Assembly (NCBI GenBank): GCA_024707205.1
Contig: JANQAD010000001.1
Coordinates: 2,197,979 to 2,261,978 of the forward strand
Length of the DNA: 64,000 nucleotides
Reading direction: 5' to 3'
Source of the DNA: Demequina sp.
GTDB lineage: Bacteria; Actinomycetota; Actinomycetes; Actinomycetales; Demequinaceae
Below are positions 17,088-26,834 of this stretch, piece after piece; position 1 is the first letter of the stretch; each line of letters starts with the position of its first letter. Made by a program: the position numbers and the translations under genes. Below the pieces are notes generated by a model. The model was not told the DNA's origin. It made no database searches and saw only the letters and a program-made list of their open reading frames with translations.

Positions 17088-17389
17088 TGCCGCATTACCT
17101 TCTGCGGTACCAGTACGTCGACGGGATCGACGCGAAGCGTGGCCCGTACAGAGACGAGCACCTGACCCGACTGTGGGCGGAGGCCGATGCAGGGCGAGTG
17201 CTGATCGCCGGGGGAGCGGGCGATCCCGTGAGCGAGGGCATCATCGCGTGGAGCGTCGACGACCCGCAGCTGATCCACGAGTTTGTCAAGGGCGATCCCT
17301 ACATGACGGCAGGCCTCATCACGTCGTATGACGTGGTGCCGTGGCGAACCGTGGTCGGTGACGCGGCCGCGGAGCCGCTGCGCCCCTAG
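17087..17389 (+). CDS. YciI-like (YCII-related) protein
   Basis: A 100-residue ferredoxin-like alpha+beta protein of the YCII family: [22 protein letters not shown] with the conserved His, GRVLIAGGAGDPVSEGIIAW, then FVKGDPYMTAGLITSYDVVPW. Members are small dimeric proteins with a conserved His-Asp pair; roles range from dehalogenase-like catalysis to unknown. The ATG overlaps the sigA stop (TGATG), so the two genes form one translationally coupled unit. Confidence 0.85.
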   Translation: MPHYLLRYQYVDGIDAKRGPYRDEHLTRLWAEADAGRVLIAGGAGDPVSEGIIAWSVDDPQLIHEFVKGDPYMTAGLITSYDVVPWRTVVGDAAAEPLRP

Positions 17390-17392
17390 CCT

Positions 17393-18367
17393 CTACGGCA
17401 CCGTCGCCGGGTCCTCAGGGAGGGCCGACGCCGGCTCGCCGTCCGCGGCGCGATCGCGCGCGGTCTGGGCTACCACGATCCCCGCGAGCACCAGGGCCGC
17501 GCCCGCGATCTGGACCGCGATGAGGGTCTCTCCGAGCCACACCCACGCCACGACGAAGGCGAACAGCACCTCCGAGGATGCGAGGATGCCGACCGCCGTG
17601 GCGGAGAGATGGCGCAGCGCGGCGAAACTCAGCACGAACGGCGCGAACGCGCCGAGCGTGATGACCCAAAGCGTCGGGACCCACAGCGGCACGTGAACGT
17701 CGTCGAGCGCGCCCGTGAGGGACACCGTGCTGCTCATGAGCGCGGGGTCCAGCCGCCACCAGCCGCTGAACAGCGCCCAGAACGCCGTCGCGAAGGCGGA
17801 GGCCCAGAAGGTCACCGCCATCGCTGGGCGGCGGGCCACGCCGCGTTCGCCCGCCAGGAAGTAGAACGCGTAGGCGACCGCGGCAGCGAGCGCCGCAAGC
17901 GTGCCGATCCAGTCGAGGCTGATGTCCCAGACCTCGGCCACGATCGACAGCCCGATGACGACGAACGCGATAGCGAGCCACAGCCGCGCGTGCACCTGCT
18001 CCTTGAACAGCAGCCACGCGGCGAGAGCAACGAGGATGACCGCGGTGTACTCGATGAGCAGCGCCACCCCAACGGGCAGGCGAGAGATCGCGACCGCGTA
18101 GAGCCACTGGATCATCGCGACGCCGGCCACGCCGAGGGCGGCAAGACCGGCGGCGTCGCGGGCGGAGATGCGAAACTGCTCCCTCGCGGAGACCGCGAGC
18201 ACGGCGCCGGCGATGACCGCCGTCGACAGGGTCCTGAGGAACGTCAGCTGAGCCGCGGTGACGCCCGCGCCGATCACAACCTTCGCGACCGAGCCGTTGA
18301 CGCCAAAGAGGAGGGCGCCCGTGAGTGCGTACACCGAGCCGCGTACGGGGGAGCGGTGCACGGTCAC
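17393..18367 (-). CDS. EamA/DMT-superfamily transporter
   Basis: A 324-residue integral membrane protein with about ten hydrophobic helices in two similar halves, the layout of the drug/metabolite (EamA/RhaT) superfamily; each half ends in a GxxLVLxG-type helix. The substrate cannot be deduced. The C-terminal ~25 residues are charged and cytoplasmic. The GTG start is likely leaderless: TAGGCT (18374-18379, minus strand) lies 6 nt before it. It is convergent with the YciI-like gene, with only 3 nt between stops. Confidence 0.85.
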   Translation of the reverse strand: MTVHRSPVRGSVYALTGALLFGVNGSVAKVVIGAGVTAAQLTFLRTLSTAVIAGAVLAVSAREQFRISARDAAGLAALGVAGVAMIQWLYAVAISRLPVGVALLIEYTAVILVALAAWLLFKEQVHARLWLAIAFVVIGLSIVAEVWDISLDWIGTLAALAAAVAYAFYFLAGERGVARRPAMAVTFWASAFATAFWALFSGWWRLDPALMSSTVSLTGALDDVHVPLWVPTLWVITLGAFAPFVLSFAALRHLSATAVGILASSEVLFAFVVAWVWLGETLIAVQIAGAALVLAGIVVAQTARDRAADGEPASALPEDPATVP

Positions 18368-18442
18368 CGCGCCAGCCTACGGTCCCACCACCCCCGCATC
18401 GTCTCGGTACAAGGGTGTCGCTACCGCGGGGTTGTGACGCCC

Positions 18443-18577
18443 GGAGCGTGGCGTCCGTGCGGGTTCACGACGGACGTCTGCGCGGAGCGTGGCGTCGGTG
18501 CGGGTTCACGACGGACGTCTGCGCGGAGCGTGGCGTCGGTGCGGGTTCACGACGGACGTCTGCGCGGAGTGTCCGTC
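18443..18577 (+). repeat. 41-bp tandem repeat, three copies plus partial
   Basis: Copies start at 18443, 18484 and 18525 with a period of exactly 41 bp; a fourth begins at 18566 and decays after GGAG. Each unit begins GGAGCGTGGCGTC and contains GCGGGTTCACGACGGACG. Only one difference (C to G at about 18454) is visible between copies 1 and 2. Because 41 is not a multiple of 3, the array is not a protein repeat. It should be length-variable between strains. Confidence 0.85.
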
Positions 18578-18682
18578 ACGAACCGACGGCCGCAGGTTCC
18601 TGACGGACCTCTCCGCGATCGGTCCCGCGAACCCCACCGCCCCTGCGAACCCCGCGCCCCTGTGAACCCCGCCGCCCCTGCA

Positions 18683-18741
18683 TCCTCTCGGTACAACGGT
18701 GTCGTTACCGCGCGGGAAACGACCCGTGTGTACCGAGAGGA
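18683..18741. repeat. Long imperfect inverted repeat (hairpin)
   Basis: TCCTCTCGGTACA (18683-18695) and TGTACCGAGAGGA (18729-18741) are perfect 13-bp inverted repeats. Inside them, the GTCGTT and AACGAC arms extend the pairing with small bulges, leaving a loop around ACCGCGCGGG. The outer sequence also occurs once more at ~18400 in copy A. It ends about 50 bp before the next gene, so it could be a terminator, operator or element end. Confidence 0.6.
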
Positions 18742-18791
18742 GGTGGAGGGAGAGGGCGCTAGCATCGACATGACCCCGAACGGAGAATCAC

Positions 18792-19133
18792 GTGGACTTC
18801 CTGCGCTACACGTTGCTGACGCTGCACATCCTGGGCGCCGCGGCGATCATCGGCCCCGCGTTCGAGCAGCTGCGATCCGACGCCAAGCGCATCACGACTG
18901 TCATGGTGTGGGGTGCCCGCGCGCAGATCGTCACCGGCCTCGCGCTCGTGGGCGTCGCCTACGCGAACGACGCCGACCCCGACCACGCCAAGATCGCGGT
19001 CAAGCTGCTGATCGCGCTCGCGGTTGTAGGCATTGCGGAGGCCACGCGCAAGAAGGGCGCCGTCGCGTGGGCGTTCTGGTCGGTGTTCCTCCTGACGATC
19101 GTCAACGTCATCGTCGCTGTGTTCTGGCACTGA
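18792..19133 (+). CDS. Small integral membrane protein, unknown function
   Basis: A 113-residue protein with three or four hydrophobic helices (LLTLHILGAAAIIGPAF, IVTGLALVGVAYA, VKLLIALAVVGIAEA, WSVFLLTIVNVIVAVFW). I do not recognise a specific family with certainty; His12 in the first helix and short charged loops are its only marked features. The GTG start has GGAGAATC just upstream as a weak Shine-Dalgarno. The stop precedes the GNAT gene start by 1 nt, so the two are probably co-transcribed. Confidence 0.7.
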   Translation: MDFLRYTLLTLHILGAAAIIGPAFEQLRSDAKRITTVMVWGARAQIVTGLALVGVAYANDADPDHAKIAVKLLIALAVVGIAEATRKKGAVAWAFWSVFLLTIVNVIVAVFWH

Positions 19134-19134
19134 A

Positions 19135-19614
19135 ATGACAGTGGTGAGGCCTGCGGTTCCGGACGACGCCGCGGAGATCGTCCACTTGGGCGCACTCATG
19201 TACAAGTCCGTCGGCGCCAAGCCCACGCCGCAGTGGGCGCTCGAATCCACGCGGATCGTCAAGGAGCGCATTGGGCGCGATCTGATTGGCTTCGTGATCG
19301 ACGCCCCAGAGGGCGGTCTTGCGAGCTGCGGTCTCGTGAACGTGGAGCCGCGCCTGCCGCGCCCGGGCAGGCACTCGCCGCTCGTGGGCTACGTCCAATG
19401 GGTCTCCACCGCGCCGCAGCACTACCGCAAGGGCTACGCGAGAGCCATCATGAACGCACTCCTCGAGGAGACGGACAGGCGAGGCATCGAGGTGGTGGAG
19501 CTCCACGCTACGGAGCGCGGCCGCCATCTCTACGACGACCTGGGTTTCTTCGAGAAGCGAGACAACGTCGCGATGCAGGCGTTGCGTGGCGATGCGGCGA
19601 AGGAACGGCGCTAG
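19135..19614 (+). CDS. GNAT-family N-acetyltransferase
   Basis: A 159-residue acetyltransferase of the GNAT fold. The acetyl-CoA-binding segment is WVSTAPQHYRKGYARAIMNALLEE (motif A, Q/RxxGxG/A variant), and motif B is LHATERGRHLYDDLGFFEK. The substrate is unknown. It directly follows the small membrane protein gene and lies 60 bp before parE. Confidence 0.8.
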   Translation: MTVVRPAVPDDAAEIVHLGALMYKSVGAKPTPQWALESTRIVKERIGRDLIGFVIDAPEGGLASCGLVNVEPRLPRPGRHSPLVGYVQWVSTAPQHYRKGYARAIMNALLEETDRRGIEVVELHATERGRHLYDDLGFFEKRDNVAMQALRGDAAKERR

Positions 19615-19674
19615 CCCTCCACGGCCCCGGCGTGGAAGCGCGGCCCTGTCGCCGCTCCCGCCTAGACTCACCGC

Positions 19675-21770
19675 GTGACTACCGAGCTGTATTCCGCCCG
19701 CCACCTGTCCGTCCTCGAGGGGCTCGAGGCTGTGCGCAAACGCCCCGGCATGTACATCGGCACCACGGACTCGCGCGGGCTCATGCACTGCCTGTGGGAG
19801 ATCATCGACAACTCGGTGGACGAGGCGCTCGGCGGCTTTGGCGCCGAGATCGAGATCATCCTGCATCCCGACGACTCGGTGGAGGTGCGCGACCACGGCC
19901 GCGGCATCCCCGTAGACGTGGAGCCCAAGACGGGTCTCACGGGCGTCGAGGTCGTCATGACCAAGCTGCACGCGGGCGGAAAGTTCGGCGGCGGCTCGTA
20001 CGCCGCCTCTGGCGGCCTGCACGGCGTTGGCGCCTCGGTCGTCAACGCGCTGAGCGAGCGCCTCGACGTGTGGGTTGACCGCGGCGGCGCCACCCACCAC
20101 ATGGCCTTCCGCAGGGGTGAGCCGGGAGCGTTCGCCGATCCAGCGTCGGGCCCTATGCCCGACGCTGCCTTCCTCCGTTCGTCACGGGCAGTGAGCTCAA
20201 GACAGTAGGCAAGGTTGCGCGTGGGGTCACCGGCACGCGCACGCGGTACTGGGCGGACAGACAGATCTTCTCGAAGAACGCGGCGTTCCAGTACGACGAG
20301 CTGGTCACCAGGGCGCGGCAGACGGCGTTCCTGGTGCCCGGGCTGACGCTGGTGGTGCGGGACGAACGCGGCCCCGAGCGGGTGGAGGAGCGCTTCCACT
20401 ATGAGGGTGGCTCGCGCGACTTCGTGGACTTCATCGCCCGCGACGCCGCGGTCACGGACACGTGGGAACTCACGGGCTCCGGCGAGTACACGGAGACCGT
20501 TCCGGTGCTCAAGGCGAACGGCCATCTAGTGTCCGAAGAGGTCCAACGGACCGCGCAGGTGGATGTGGCGCTTCGCTGGGGAACGGGCTACGAGACCGAC
20601 GTGCGCTCGTTCGTCAACATCATCTCCACGCCTAAGGGCGGCACCCACCTCGCGGGCTTCGAGCAGGGGCTTGTGAAGGTGGTGCGCAAGACCATCGACG
20701 CCAACGCACGCCGCCTCAAGATCACCGCGAAGGACGGCGCGGAGCGCATCGAGAAGGACGACATCCTCGCCGGGTTGACGGCTGTCGTGACCGTGCGAAT
20801 CGCCGAGCCGCAGTTCGAGGGCCAGACCAAAGAGGTGCTCGGCACGGGGCCGGTGCGGGCGATCGTCTCGCGAGTGGTGGAGACGGAACTGGGCGCGCTG
20901 CTGAACTCGACGAAGCGCGACACCAAGGCGCAGGCGTCGATCGTGCTCGAGAAGATCGTCAACGAGATGCGGGCTCGCGTGTCCGCGCGCAAGCAGAAGG
21001 AGATCTCGCGACGCAAGAACGCGCTCGAGACCTCGTCGCTCCCGGCGAAGCTCGCGGACTGCCGCTCCAACGATGTAGAGCAGTCCGAACTGTTCATCGT
21101 GGAGGGCGACTCCGCGCTCGGCACGGCCAAGCTGGCGCGGCGAAGCGACTTCCAGGCGCTGCTTCCCATCCGCGGCAAGATCCTCAACGTGCAGCGCGCG
21201 TCGCTCACCGACATGCTTCACAACGCCGAGTGCGCGGCGATCATCCAGGTCATCGGGGCAGGGTCCGGGCGCACGTTCGACCTCGACGCCGCTCGCTACG
21301 GCAAGGTCATCCTGATGACCGACGCGGACGTCGACGGCGCCCACATCCGCACGCTGCTGCTCACGCTGTTCTTCCGCTACATGCGGCCCCTGGTCGATGC
21401 CGGGCGCGTCTACGCGGCCGTGCCGCCGCTGCACAGGGTGGAGGTCATGGGTTCACCGCGAAAGGAGCGCGAGTACATCTACACGTACTCGGACCGCCAG
21501 CTCGAGGAGACTCTCTCCGGATTGCGCCGGAACGGCCGCAAGTTCAAGGACGACATCCAGCGCTACAAGGGCCTTGGCGAGATGGACGCCGATCAGCTCG
21601 CCGAGACCACCATGGATCCCGCGCATCGAACGCTGCGGCGGGTGACCTCCGCGGATGCGGAGCGTGCCGAGCGCGTCTTCGAGCTGCTCATGGGCAATGA
21701 GGTGGCCCCGCGCCGCGACTTCATCGTGGCGGGTGCCGCGAACCTCGACGTGAACCGCATCGACGCGTAG
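19675..21770 (+). CDS. parE: DNA topoisomerase IV subunit B (ParE), single frameshift near 20172
   Basis: The ATPase subunit of topoisomerase IV, about 698 residues once corrected. N-terminal GHKL features: [33 protein letters not shown], and the lid loop [20 protein letters not shown] features in the second part: [36 protein letters not shown]. The frame breaks between DAAF (ending ~20172) and [10 protein letters not shown], in TTCCTCCGTT; one base is missing and restoring it rejoins two conserved halves. The start is GTG with TAGACT (19663-19668) 6 nt upstream, hence leaderless. A perfect 11-bp inverted pair of the GCCCGACGCTG motif lies at 20141-20167, five bases before the break. The partner parC is at 24286-26718. 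Confidence 0.93.
20141..20167. repeat. Inverted pair of the 11-mer motif inside parE
   Basis: CAGCGTCGGGC (20141-20151) and GCCCGACGCTG (20157-20167) are perfect inverted copies separated by CCTAT. The pair encodes ASGP...PDAA in the ParE lid region and is followed within 10 nt by the frameshift. A hairpin of this strength could cause polymerase or sequencing slippage. Confidence 0.85.
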
Positions 21771-21791
21771 GCGCTCGCTAGGCTGAACGGC

Positions 21792-22253
21792 GTGTTCTAC
21801 GCAGCCGTCTTTGGATTCATGCTGGTGCTTCCGGTTGCCAGCACCGCGATCGACCTGGCCAACGGGGGAGACGACGCCGTCATGGCGGTCATCGGCACCT
21901 GGTTCGTGTTTTGGGCCGTTGGCGCGCGACTGTTCACCGCAGGCATCCGCCAGGTGATCAAGCCGGGGCTCACCTCCGAGGGCATCCTCGGGATCGAGGG
22001 CAAGCAGGCGTGGCTGCTGGTCCGCGAGCTTGGCTTCGCCAACATTGGCATGGGTCTCATCGGCCTGCTGTCGCTGTGGAACGAGGGCTGGCGCCCGGCG
22101 GCCGCCTTGGCGGGCGGCATCTTCCTGCTCGCGGCCGGCATCTTCCACGCGCTTAAGAAGCATCGAGACCGCGAGGAGAACATCGCGATGGTCTCCGACA
22201 TCGCAATCGGACTGCTCATGCTCGCTTACGTACTCTGGAACTGGCTGGCCTAG
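21792..22253 (+). CDS. DUF6790-like membrane protein
   Basis: A 153-residue protein with four hydrophobic helices (residues ~3-25, ~31-50, ~80-110 and ~128-150). The central part GIRQVIKPGLTSEGILGIEG and ELGFANIGMG is typical of a family of small bacterial membrane proteins (DUF6790-like, from memory). Function unknown. The GTG is likely leaderless with TAGGCT (21779-21784) 7 nt upstream. Confidence 0.65.
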   Translation: MFYAAVFGFMLVLPVASTAIDLANGGDDAVMAVIGTWFVFWAVGARLFTAGIRQVIKPGLTSEGILGIEGKQAWLLVRELGFANIGMGLIGLLSLWNEGWRPAAALAGGIFLLAAGIFHALKKHRDREENIAMVSDIAIGLLMLAYVLWNWLA

Positions 22254-22300
22254 GACCCAAGCCAGCCCTGCCGTCGGGCCGAATGCGCAAGGATGGTGGC

Positions 22301-23590
22301 GTGACCGAGGAGCCGCCGCCAACCACCCGCGAACTCGAGGAAGCGCTCGAGCCGGTGCAGCTCATCGCGCAGTCAGGGGCGGTGGTGCGGACGGGCCTGC
22401 TCATGCTGGCGTCCGGAACCGCGAGCTATCGCGTGAAAGTGACGATGTCTGCTGTCGCGACGGCGCTCGGCATCGATCGTCCCAGGTATCACGTGTCGTT
22501 CACCGATATCGCGGCCACGAGCCACCGGGGCCGCATCTTCCGCACCGAGGTCGCCGAGAACCGCTCGTTCGCGGTCAACACCGACCGCATCGCCCGGCTC
22601 GATCGCTTCCGCAGGGACCTGCCGCCACGACTCACCGCCGCCGAGGTCCACGCCGCGCTCGACGAGATCGAGGCCGCGCCCGCGCTCTACCCGGGGCTCG
22701 CGAACGCCGCGGCCGCAGGGATCGCGTGTGCGGCCTTCGCGGTCCTCAATCACGCGCTGCCGTGGGAGGTGCTCGTGGTGTTCATCGCCGCGCTCCTGGG
22801 CCAGGCGGTGCGGCGCACGCTCGTGCACCGCCACTTCAACGCGTTCGGCTCTGTGTTGGTCGCCGCAGCCGTGGCGTCGCTCGCGTACCTGGGAGGCATC
22901 GCGCTCGTGAACGCGACCGGCGAGGGTCTCGAGACCCACGCGGCCGGCTACATCTCTTCCGTGCTGTTCCTGCTGCCAGGCTTCGCACTCATCACCGGTG
23001 CCCTCGACATGGCCAAGTTCGACCTCCGTGCCGGCATCGAGCGCATCGCCTACGGCACCATGCTCACGATGGCCGCCGGCGTGAGCGTGTGGGCGGTATC
23101 CCTCGCCGTGACCCTGGATACCGCCCCGCGGTCCGACGCTGGGCTCGCCATTGGCTGGCAGGTGACACTCTGGGCCGTGGCGAGCGGGGTAGGCGTGGCC
23201 GGGTTTGCGGTGATGTTCAACAGTCCGTGGCGGCTCGCGCTGACCGCAGGCGTGATCGGAATGGTGGCCAATACGGGGCGGCTGTGGGGGGTGGAGAGGG
23301 GCATGCCGGTGCAGGCGGCGACGGCCGTGGCGTGCCTGCTCGTGGGCTGCCTCGCGGCCTTCGCGGCCCGGGGCGGGCGCTGGCCGGTCATCACGCTTTC
23401 GGTGCCGTCGGTCTTGGTGATGATCCCGGGCGTGGCCGCCCACGAGGCACTCGTCGCGCTCAACCAGGGGGACTACACCGCCGCGACGGCGGGAATCCTC
23501 AAGGTGGTGCTCGTGGTGCTGTCGATCATGGTGGGGCTGGTTGCCGCGAAGCTTGTGACGGACAAGCGGTGGGCGTTCGGTAGGGAGTAG
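22301..23590 (+). CDS. Threonine/serine exporter family protein (ThrE)
   Basis: A 429-residue ThrE-family transporter. The N-terminal soluble part has the family segment LLMLASGTASYRVKVTMSAVATALG and a RNR-like hydrophilic middle (HVSFTDIAAT). About ten membrane helices follow from residue ~140. ThrE of Corynebacterium exports threonine and serine using the proton gradient. I chose GTG 22301, preceded by AAGGA at 7 nt; an in-frame ATG at 22283 is possible but lacks a ribosome site. The stop at 23588-23590 merges with a near-copy of the 11-mer motif. Confidence 0.85.
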   Translation: MTEEPPPTTRELEEALEPVQLIAQSGAVVRTGLLMLASGTASYRVKVTMSAVATALGIDRPRYHVSFTDIAATSHRGRIFRTEVAENRSFAVNTDRIARLDRFRRDLPPRLTAAEVHAALDEIEAAPALYPGLANAAAAGIACAAFAVLNHALPWEVLVVFIAALLGQAVRRTLVHRHFNAFGSVLVAAAVASLAYLGGIALVNATGEGLETHAAGYISSVLFLLPGFALITGALDMAKFDLRAGIERIAYGTMLTMAAGVSVWAVSLAVTLDTAPRSDAGLAIGWQVTLWAVASGVGVAGFAVMFNSPWRLALTAGVIGMVANTGRLWGVERGMPVQAATAVACLLVGCLAAFAARGGRWPVITLSVPSVLVMIPGVAAHEALVALNQGDYTAATAGILKVVLVVLSIMVGLVAAKLVTDKRWAFGRE

Positions 23591-23609
23591 CGTCGGGCGC
23601 GGGGAGGCA

Positions 23610-23864
23610 ATGGTGATTCCAACGGTGTTGCTCGTCGCGTTCATCGCGGCGTTCTTCGTGCCACAGACATGGCAATGGATGCTTGGCGCCGTGGTGGCGA
23701 TCGGCATTGGGTGGGGAATCGTGATCGCGTTCCTCCCTGACGCTACGGTCGCGATCGTCGCCGGCGCGGCGCTGCTTGGTGCCGTCAACGCGACCGTGGG
23801 CCTCGGCCTCGGTCTATTGGTGCGGCGCCTCGTGATCCGCCGGCGCCGACCGGCTGACAGCTAG
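23610..23864 (+). CDS. Small hydrophobic protein, unknown function
   Basis: An 84-residue protein with three hydrophobic stretches (IPTVLLVAFIAAFFV, WMLGAVVAIGIGWGIVIAFL, ATVAIVAGAALLGAVNATVGLGLGLLV) and an Arg-rich tail that should face the cytoplasm. It follows the ThrE-like gene by 19 nt and may be co-transcribed. The start has AGGCAATG context (GGGGAGG at 23600-23606 is a good ribosome site). No family recognised. Confidence 0.6.
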   Translation: MVIPTVLLVAFIAAFFVPQTWQWMLGAVVAIGIGWGIVIAFLPDATVAIVAGAALLGAVNATVGLGLGLLVRRLVIRRRRPADS

Positions 23865-24289
23865 AGCGTGGTGCCTTCCTTGAGTGCGGCGCCCGCCTTG
23901 AGTTCCCACGCGAACTCAACACGCTGGTACCCGATGTGCGGGTAGTAGCTGGCGGCGTCGGGCGTGGATGACAGTTTGATGCGGCACTCGGGCCCAAGCT
24001 GCGCGCGCAGCAGCCGCTGCAGCTCAAGCCCTATGCCTCCACGCTGGCGCGTGGGGTCCACCGCGATCTCGCACACGTAGCAGTGCAGGTGGAAGTCCGT
24101 GATGGCGCGAAGAGCGCCCACGAGCGAGTCGCCGTCCCACGCGGTGACCATGAGCTGAGCGCCATCGATCGCCGCCTGAATGACGTCGGGCTTGTCGACG
24201 GGTCTGCGATGCGCCATGCCAGCGGCTTCGAGCAGCGCGATGTACTGCGCGGCTGTGGGCCGCTGCTCCATGGAGAACTGCAGCGTCAC
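23861..24289 (-). CDS. GNAT-family N-acetyltransferase
   Basis: A 142-residue GNAT acetyltransferase: [38 protein letters not shown] (acetyl-CoA site) and [22 protein letters not shown]. The first ~15 residues are specific to this subgroup. The GTG start overlaps the parC TGA (GTGA), so it is coupled to parC. The stop overlaps the convergent small membrane protein gene by 4 nt. Substrate unknown. Confidence 0.8.
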   Translation of the reverse strand: MTLQFSMEQRPTAAQYIALLEAAGMAHRRPVDKPDVIQAAIDGAQLMVTAWDGDSLVGALRAITDFHLHCYVCEIAVDPTRQRGGIGLELQRLLRAQLGPECRIKLSSTPDAASYYPHIGYQRVEFAWELKAGAALKEGTTL

Positions 24290-26718
24290 CCAAGCCCCAG
24301 GACAGGTGCGGCGAGAGGCGAACCCGAGCCATCCCGTCGGCCCGGCTCGGCGGGAAGGTCAACGGCCTGGCCAGCGCTCGAGGTTGCGCGAGAGGGCGCG
24401 GGCCCCACCCAGGCGTGCAAGAGGGTGTCCTCGCCCTTGAGGAAACGCTGCGCGCGGACGCCGCCCGTGGCGCGACCCTTGGAGGGGTACTCGCTGAACG
24501 GCGTCCACTTCGCGGAGCCGGGAGTGGTGCCAGGGAGAGCGTCAGCGGGACCGGCGATCGTGGCGACCACGGCGTCGTCGGGGGAGGTGACCACGCCGAA
24601 GAACACGACCCTGCCTCCGGGCGCGAGCTTGATTCCCGCGATGCCGCCACCGGCCCGGCCCTGGGGGCGCGCCGACGTCTGGGTCGCCTCAAAGTGGAGC
24701 AGGCTCGCGTCGTCCGCCACGAACACCAACTCCGCGCCATCCGGGGCGATACCGGCGCCGACGACCCGGTCGCCGTCCTTGAGGGAGATGACCTCCCACG
24801 CGTCCTTGGCGGGCACATCGCCAGGTGTGACGCGCTTGACGACGCCCTGAGCAGTCCCGAGCGCGATGGGTTCCGGCGAGTCCAGGGGCACGAGGGCAAC
24901 GGGCTCCTCGCCACGCTCGAGCTGCACCAGCTCGGCGAGGGGAGAGCCGCCGCCGAGCGACGGCGGCTCGCTCGTGGGCGCGAGGGCTGGGACGTCGAGG
25001 AGCGACAGCCGCAGGATGCGGCCGGCGGAGGTGACCACGCCAACGTCGGAACGAGCGGACGACGCGACCACGGAACGCAGCACATCGTGCGCCGAGCGTC
25101 GCCCGTCGCGCGCGGGCTCCGTGTCGTCGTCGGTCCGGGCCACGAGGCCGGTCACCGACAGCAGCGCGAAGCACGGCGAGTCCTCGATCTCCATGGCGAG
25201 CGCAGGTGCCTTCGAAGAGGATCGCGCCCCAACGGCCGCGGTCACCGCGGAGCCGCCGTCGGCAAGGAGGATGGTCCGGCGCGGGGTGCCATGCGCCGCC
25301 GCGACCGCGTCCATCTCGCGCGCCACCACAAAGTTCAGGGCCTCGCGCGAGGCGAGGATGTCCTCGAGCTCCGCGATCTCCGCGAGCAGCTGAGCCTTCT
25401 CGTTCTCCAGTTCCAGCCGCGAGAAGCGGGTCAGGCGCCGCAGCCGCAGCTCGAGGATGTACTCGGCCTGGATCTCGCTGAGGTCGAACGCGGTCTGCAG
25501 GCGCTCGCGCGCCTCGGCCGCGTCCTCAGACGACCGGATGATCTGAATGACGTCGTCGATGTCGAGGATCGCGACCAACAGGCCATCTACCAGGTGCAAC
25601 CGGTCGCGACGGGCCGCGAGCCGGAACACCGAGCGGCGGCGCACCACGTCCACGCGGTGGTCCACCCACACCTTCAGCAGCTCGCGCAGGCCCATGGTGC
25701 GCGGCTCGCCGTCAACGAGTGCAACGTTGTTGATCGAGAACGCCTCCTCGAGGGGGGTGAGCCGGTAGAGCTGCTCAAGCACAGCGTCGGGGTTGAAGCC
25801 GTTCTTGACCTCGATCACGAGGCGGAGCCCGTGGTGGCGGTCCGTGAGGTCCACGACCGCGCTCACGCCCTCGAGCTTCTTCGCGGAGACGGACTCCTTG
25901 ATCTTCTCGATCACCTTCTCCGGCCCCACGCCGAACGGAAGCTCGGTGACCACCAGGCCCTCGCGTCGGGCCGTGACCTTCTCCACTCGCGCCGTAGCCC
26001 GCGTGACAAACCGCCCGCGGCCCGTCTCGTAGGCCTCGCGCACGCCCTCGAGACCGACGATCTTGCCTCCGGACGGCAGATCGGGTCCCGGCACAAAGCG
26101 CATCAGTTCATCAAGGCTGGCGCCTGGATTCGAGAGGAGGTGCCGCGCGGCGGAGATCACCTCAACCAGGTTGTGCGGCGCCATGTTGGTGGCCATGCCC
26201 ACCGCGATGCCCGTGGCGCCGTTCACCAGCAGGTTGGGGATCGCAGAGGGCAGCACCGAGGGCTGCATGAGCTTGTTGTCGTAGTTCGGGACCAGGTCGA
26301 CGACGTCCTCGTCGAGGTCCGCGATCATCGGCATCGCCGCTCCCGCGAGCCGCGCCTCCGTGTACCGGGACGCAGCAGGGCCGTCATCGAGAGAGCCGAA
26401 GTTGCCGTGACCGTCCACGAGCGGCAGCCGCAGCGAGAAGGACTGCGCCATGCGCACAAGCGCGTCGTAGATGGCCTGGTCGCCGTGCGGGTGCAGCTTG
26501 CCCATGACCTCGCCGACCACGCGCGAGGACTTCACGTACGGGCGGTCAGGGCGCAGGCCCATATCGCCCATCGTGTAGATGATCCGACGCTGCACGGGCT
26601 TGAGGCCGTCGCGGGCGTCGGGCAGTGCGCGGGCATAGATGACGGAATACGCGTACTCGAGGAACGACGTTTCCATCTCGGCGGCGACGTCGATGTCGAC
26701 GATCTGGCCGTCACTCAT
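24286..26718 (-). CDS. parC: DNA topoisomerase IV subunit A (ParC)
   Basis: An 810-residue type IIA topoisomerase A subunit. [10 protein letters not shown] and the QRDR-region [17 protein letters not shown] (from ~76) are present; the catalytic tyrosine is Tyr119 in [11 protein letters not shown] coiled-coil gate (~residues 370-450, [21 protein letters not shown]) and a C-terminal beta-pinwheel follow. The C-terminal domain lacks the GyrA box, which favours ParC over GyrA, in line with the nearby parE. The ATG is preceded by TTAGGAG at 5 nt. The last codons overlap the GNAT gene. Confidence 0.92.
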   Translation of the reverse strand: MSDGQIVDIDVAAEMETSFLEYAYSVIYARALPDARDGLKPVQRRIIYTMGDMGLRPDRPYVKSSRVVGEVMGKLHPHGDQAIYDALVRMAQSFSLRLPLVDGHGNFGSLDDGPAASRYTEARLAGAAMPMIADLDEDVVDLVPNYDNKLMQPSVLPSAIPNLLVNGATGIAVGMATNMAPHNLVEVISAARHLLSNPGASLDELMRFVPGPDLPSGGKIVGLEGVREAYETGRGRFVTRATARVEKVTARREGLVVTELPFGVGPEKVIEKIKESVSAKKLEGVSAVVDLTDRHHGLRLVIEVKNGFNPDAVLEQLYRLTPLEEAFSINNVALVDGEPRTMGLRELLKVWVDHRVDVVRRRSVFRLAARRDRLHLVDGLLVAILDIDDVIQIIRSSEDAAEARERLQTAFDLSEIQAEYILELRLRRLTRFSRLELENEKAQLLAEIAELEDILASREALNFVVAREMDAVAAAHGTPRRTILLADGGSAVTAAVGARSSSKAPALAMEIEDSPCFALLSVTGLVARTDDDTEPARDGRRSAHDVLRSVVASSARSDVGVVTSAGRILRLSLLDVPALAPTSEPPSLGGGSPLAELVQLERGEEPVALVPLDSPEPIALGTAQGVVKRVTPGDVPAKDAWEVISLKDGDRVVGAGIAPDGAELVFVADDASLLHFEATQTSARPQGRAGGGIAGIKLAPGGRVVFFGVVTSPDDAVVATIAGPADALPGTTPGSAKWTPFSEYPSKGRATGGVRAQRFLKGEDTLLHAWVGPAPSRATSSAGQAVDLPAEPGRRDGSGSPLAAPVLGLG

Positions 26719-26834
26719 GGGGCTCCTAAGGGGTCAAGACTCCCCGTATTCTCTCCCAGCGGCCCGACGCTGCGGCACAGGCGCGCTGTCGAAGTCGCCA
26801 CAGCCTGCGGTGCAACGGGGCGGCGCATGAAACA
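26719..26834. other. Divergent intergenic region, parC / DUF5998
   Basis: This 116-bp gap holds the parC ribosome site and an exact 11-mer motif copy at 26762-26772. I see no convincing promoter hexamers and no hairpin that I would call a terminator. Confidence 0.5.

Larger units (their letters stand above)
18368..18791. repeat. Repeat-rich 424-bp intergenic region
   Basis: No gene is credible here; the open frames are products of the repeats. Contents in order: the leaderless -10 of the transporter (18374-18379, minus strand); repeat copy A (~18392-18430); a 41-bp tandem array of three copies plus a partial one; a C-rich stretch with GCGAACCCC-like short repeats (~18625-18680); repeat copy B (~18675-18716), about 85% like copy A; and a long inverted repeat. 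The combination of flanking copies, internal tandem array and terminal hairpin resembles a miniature non-autonomous element or a highly variable locus. Confidence 0.7.

Noticed and set aside
18443-18577. CRISPR array
   Set aside because: The 41-bp units abut with no spacers, and no cas gene is present; this is a plain tandem repeat.
18325-18603. Short open frame over the 41-bp repeats
   Set aside because: The period is not a multiple of 3, so the repeat is not conserved at protein level, and it lacks a ribosome site.
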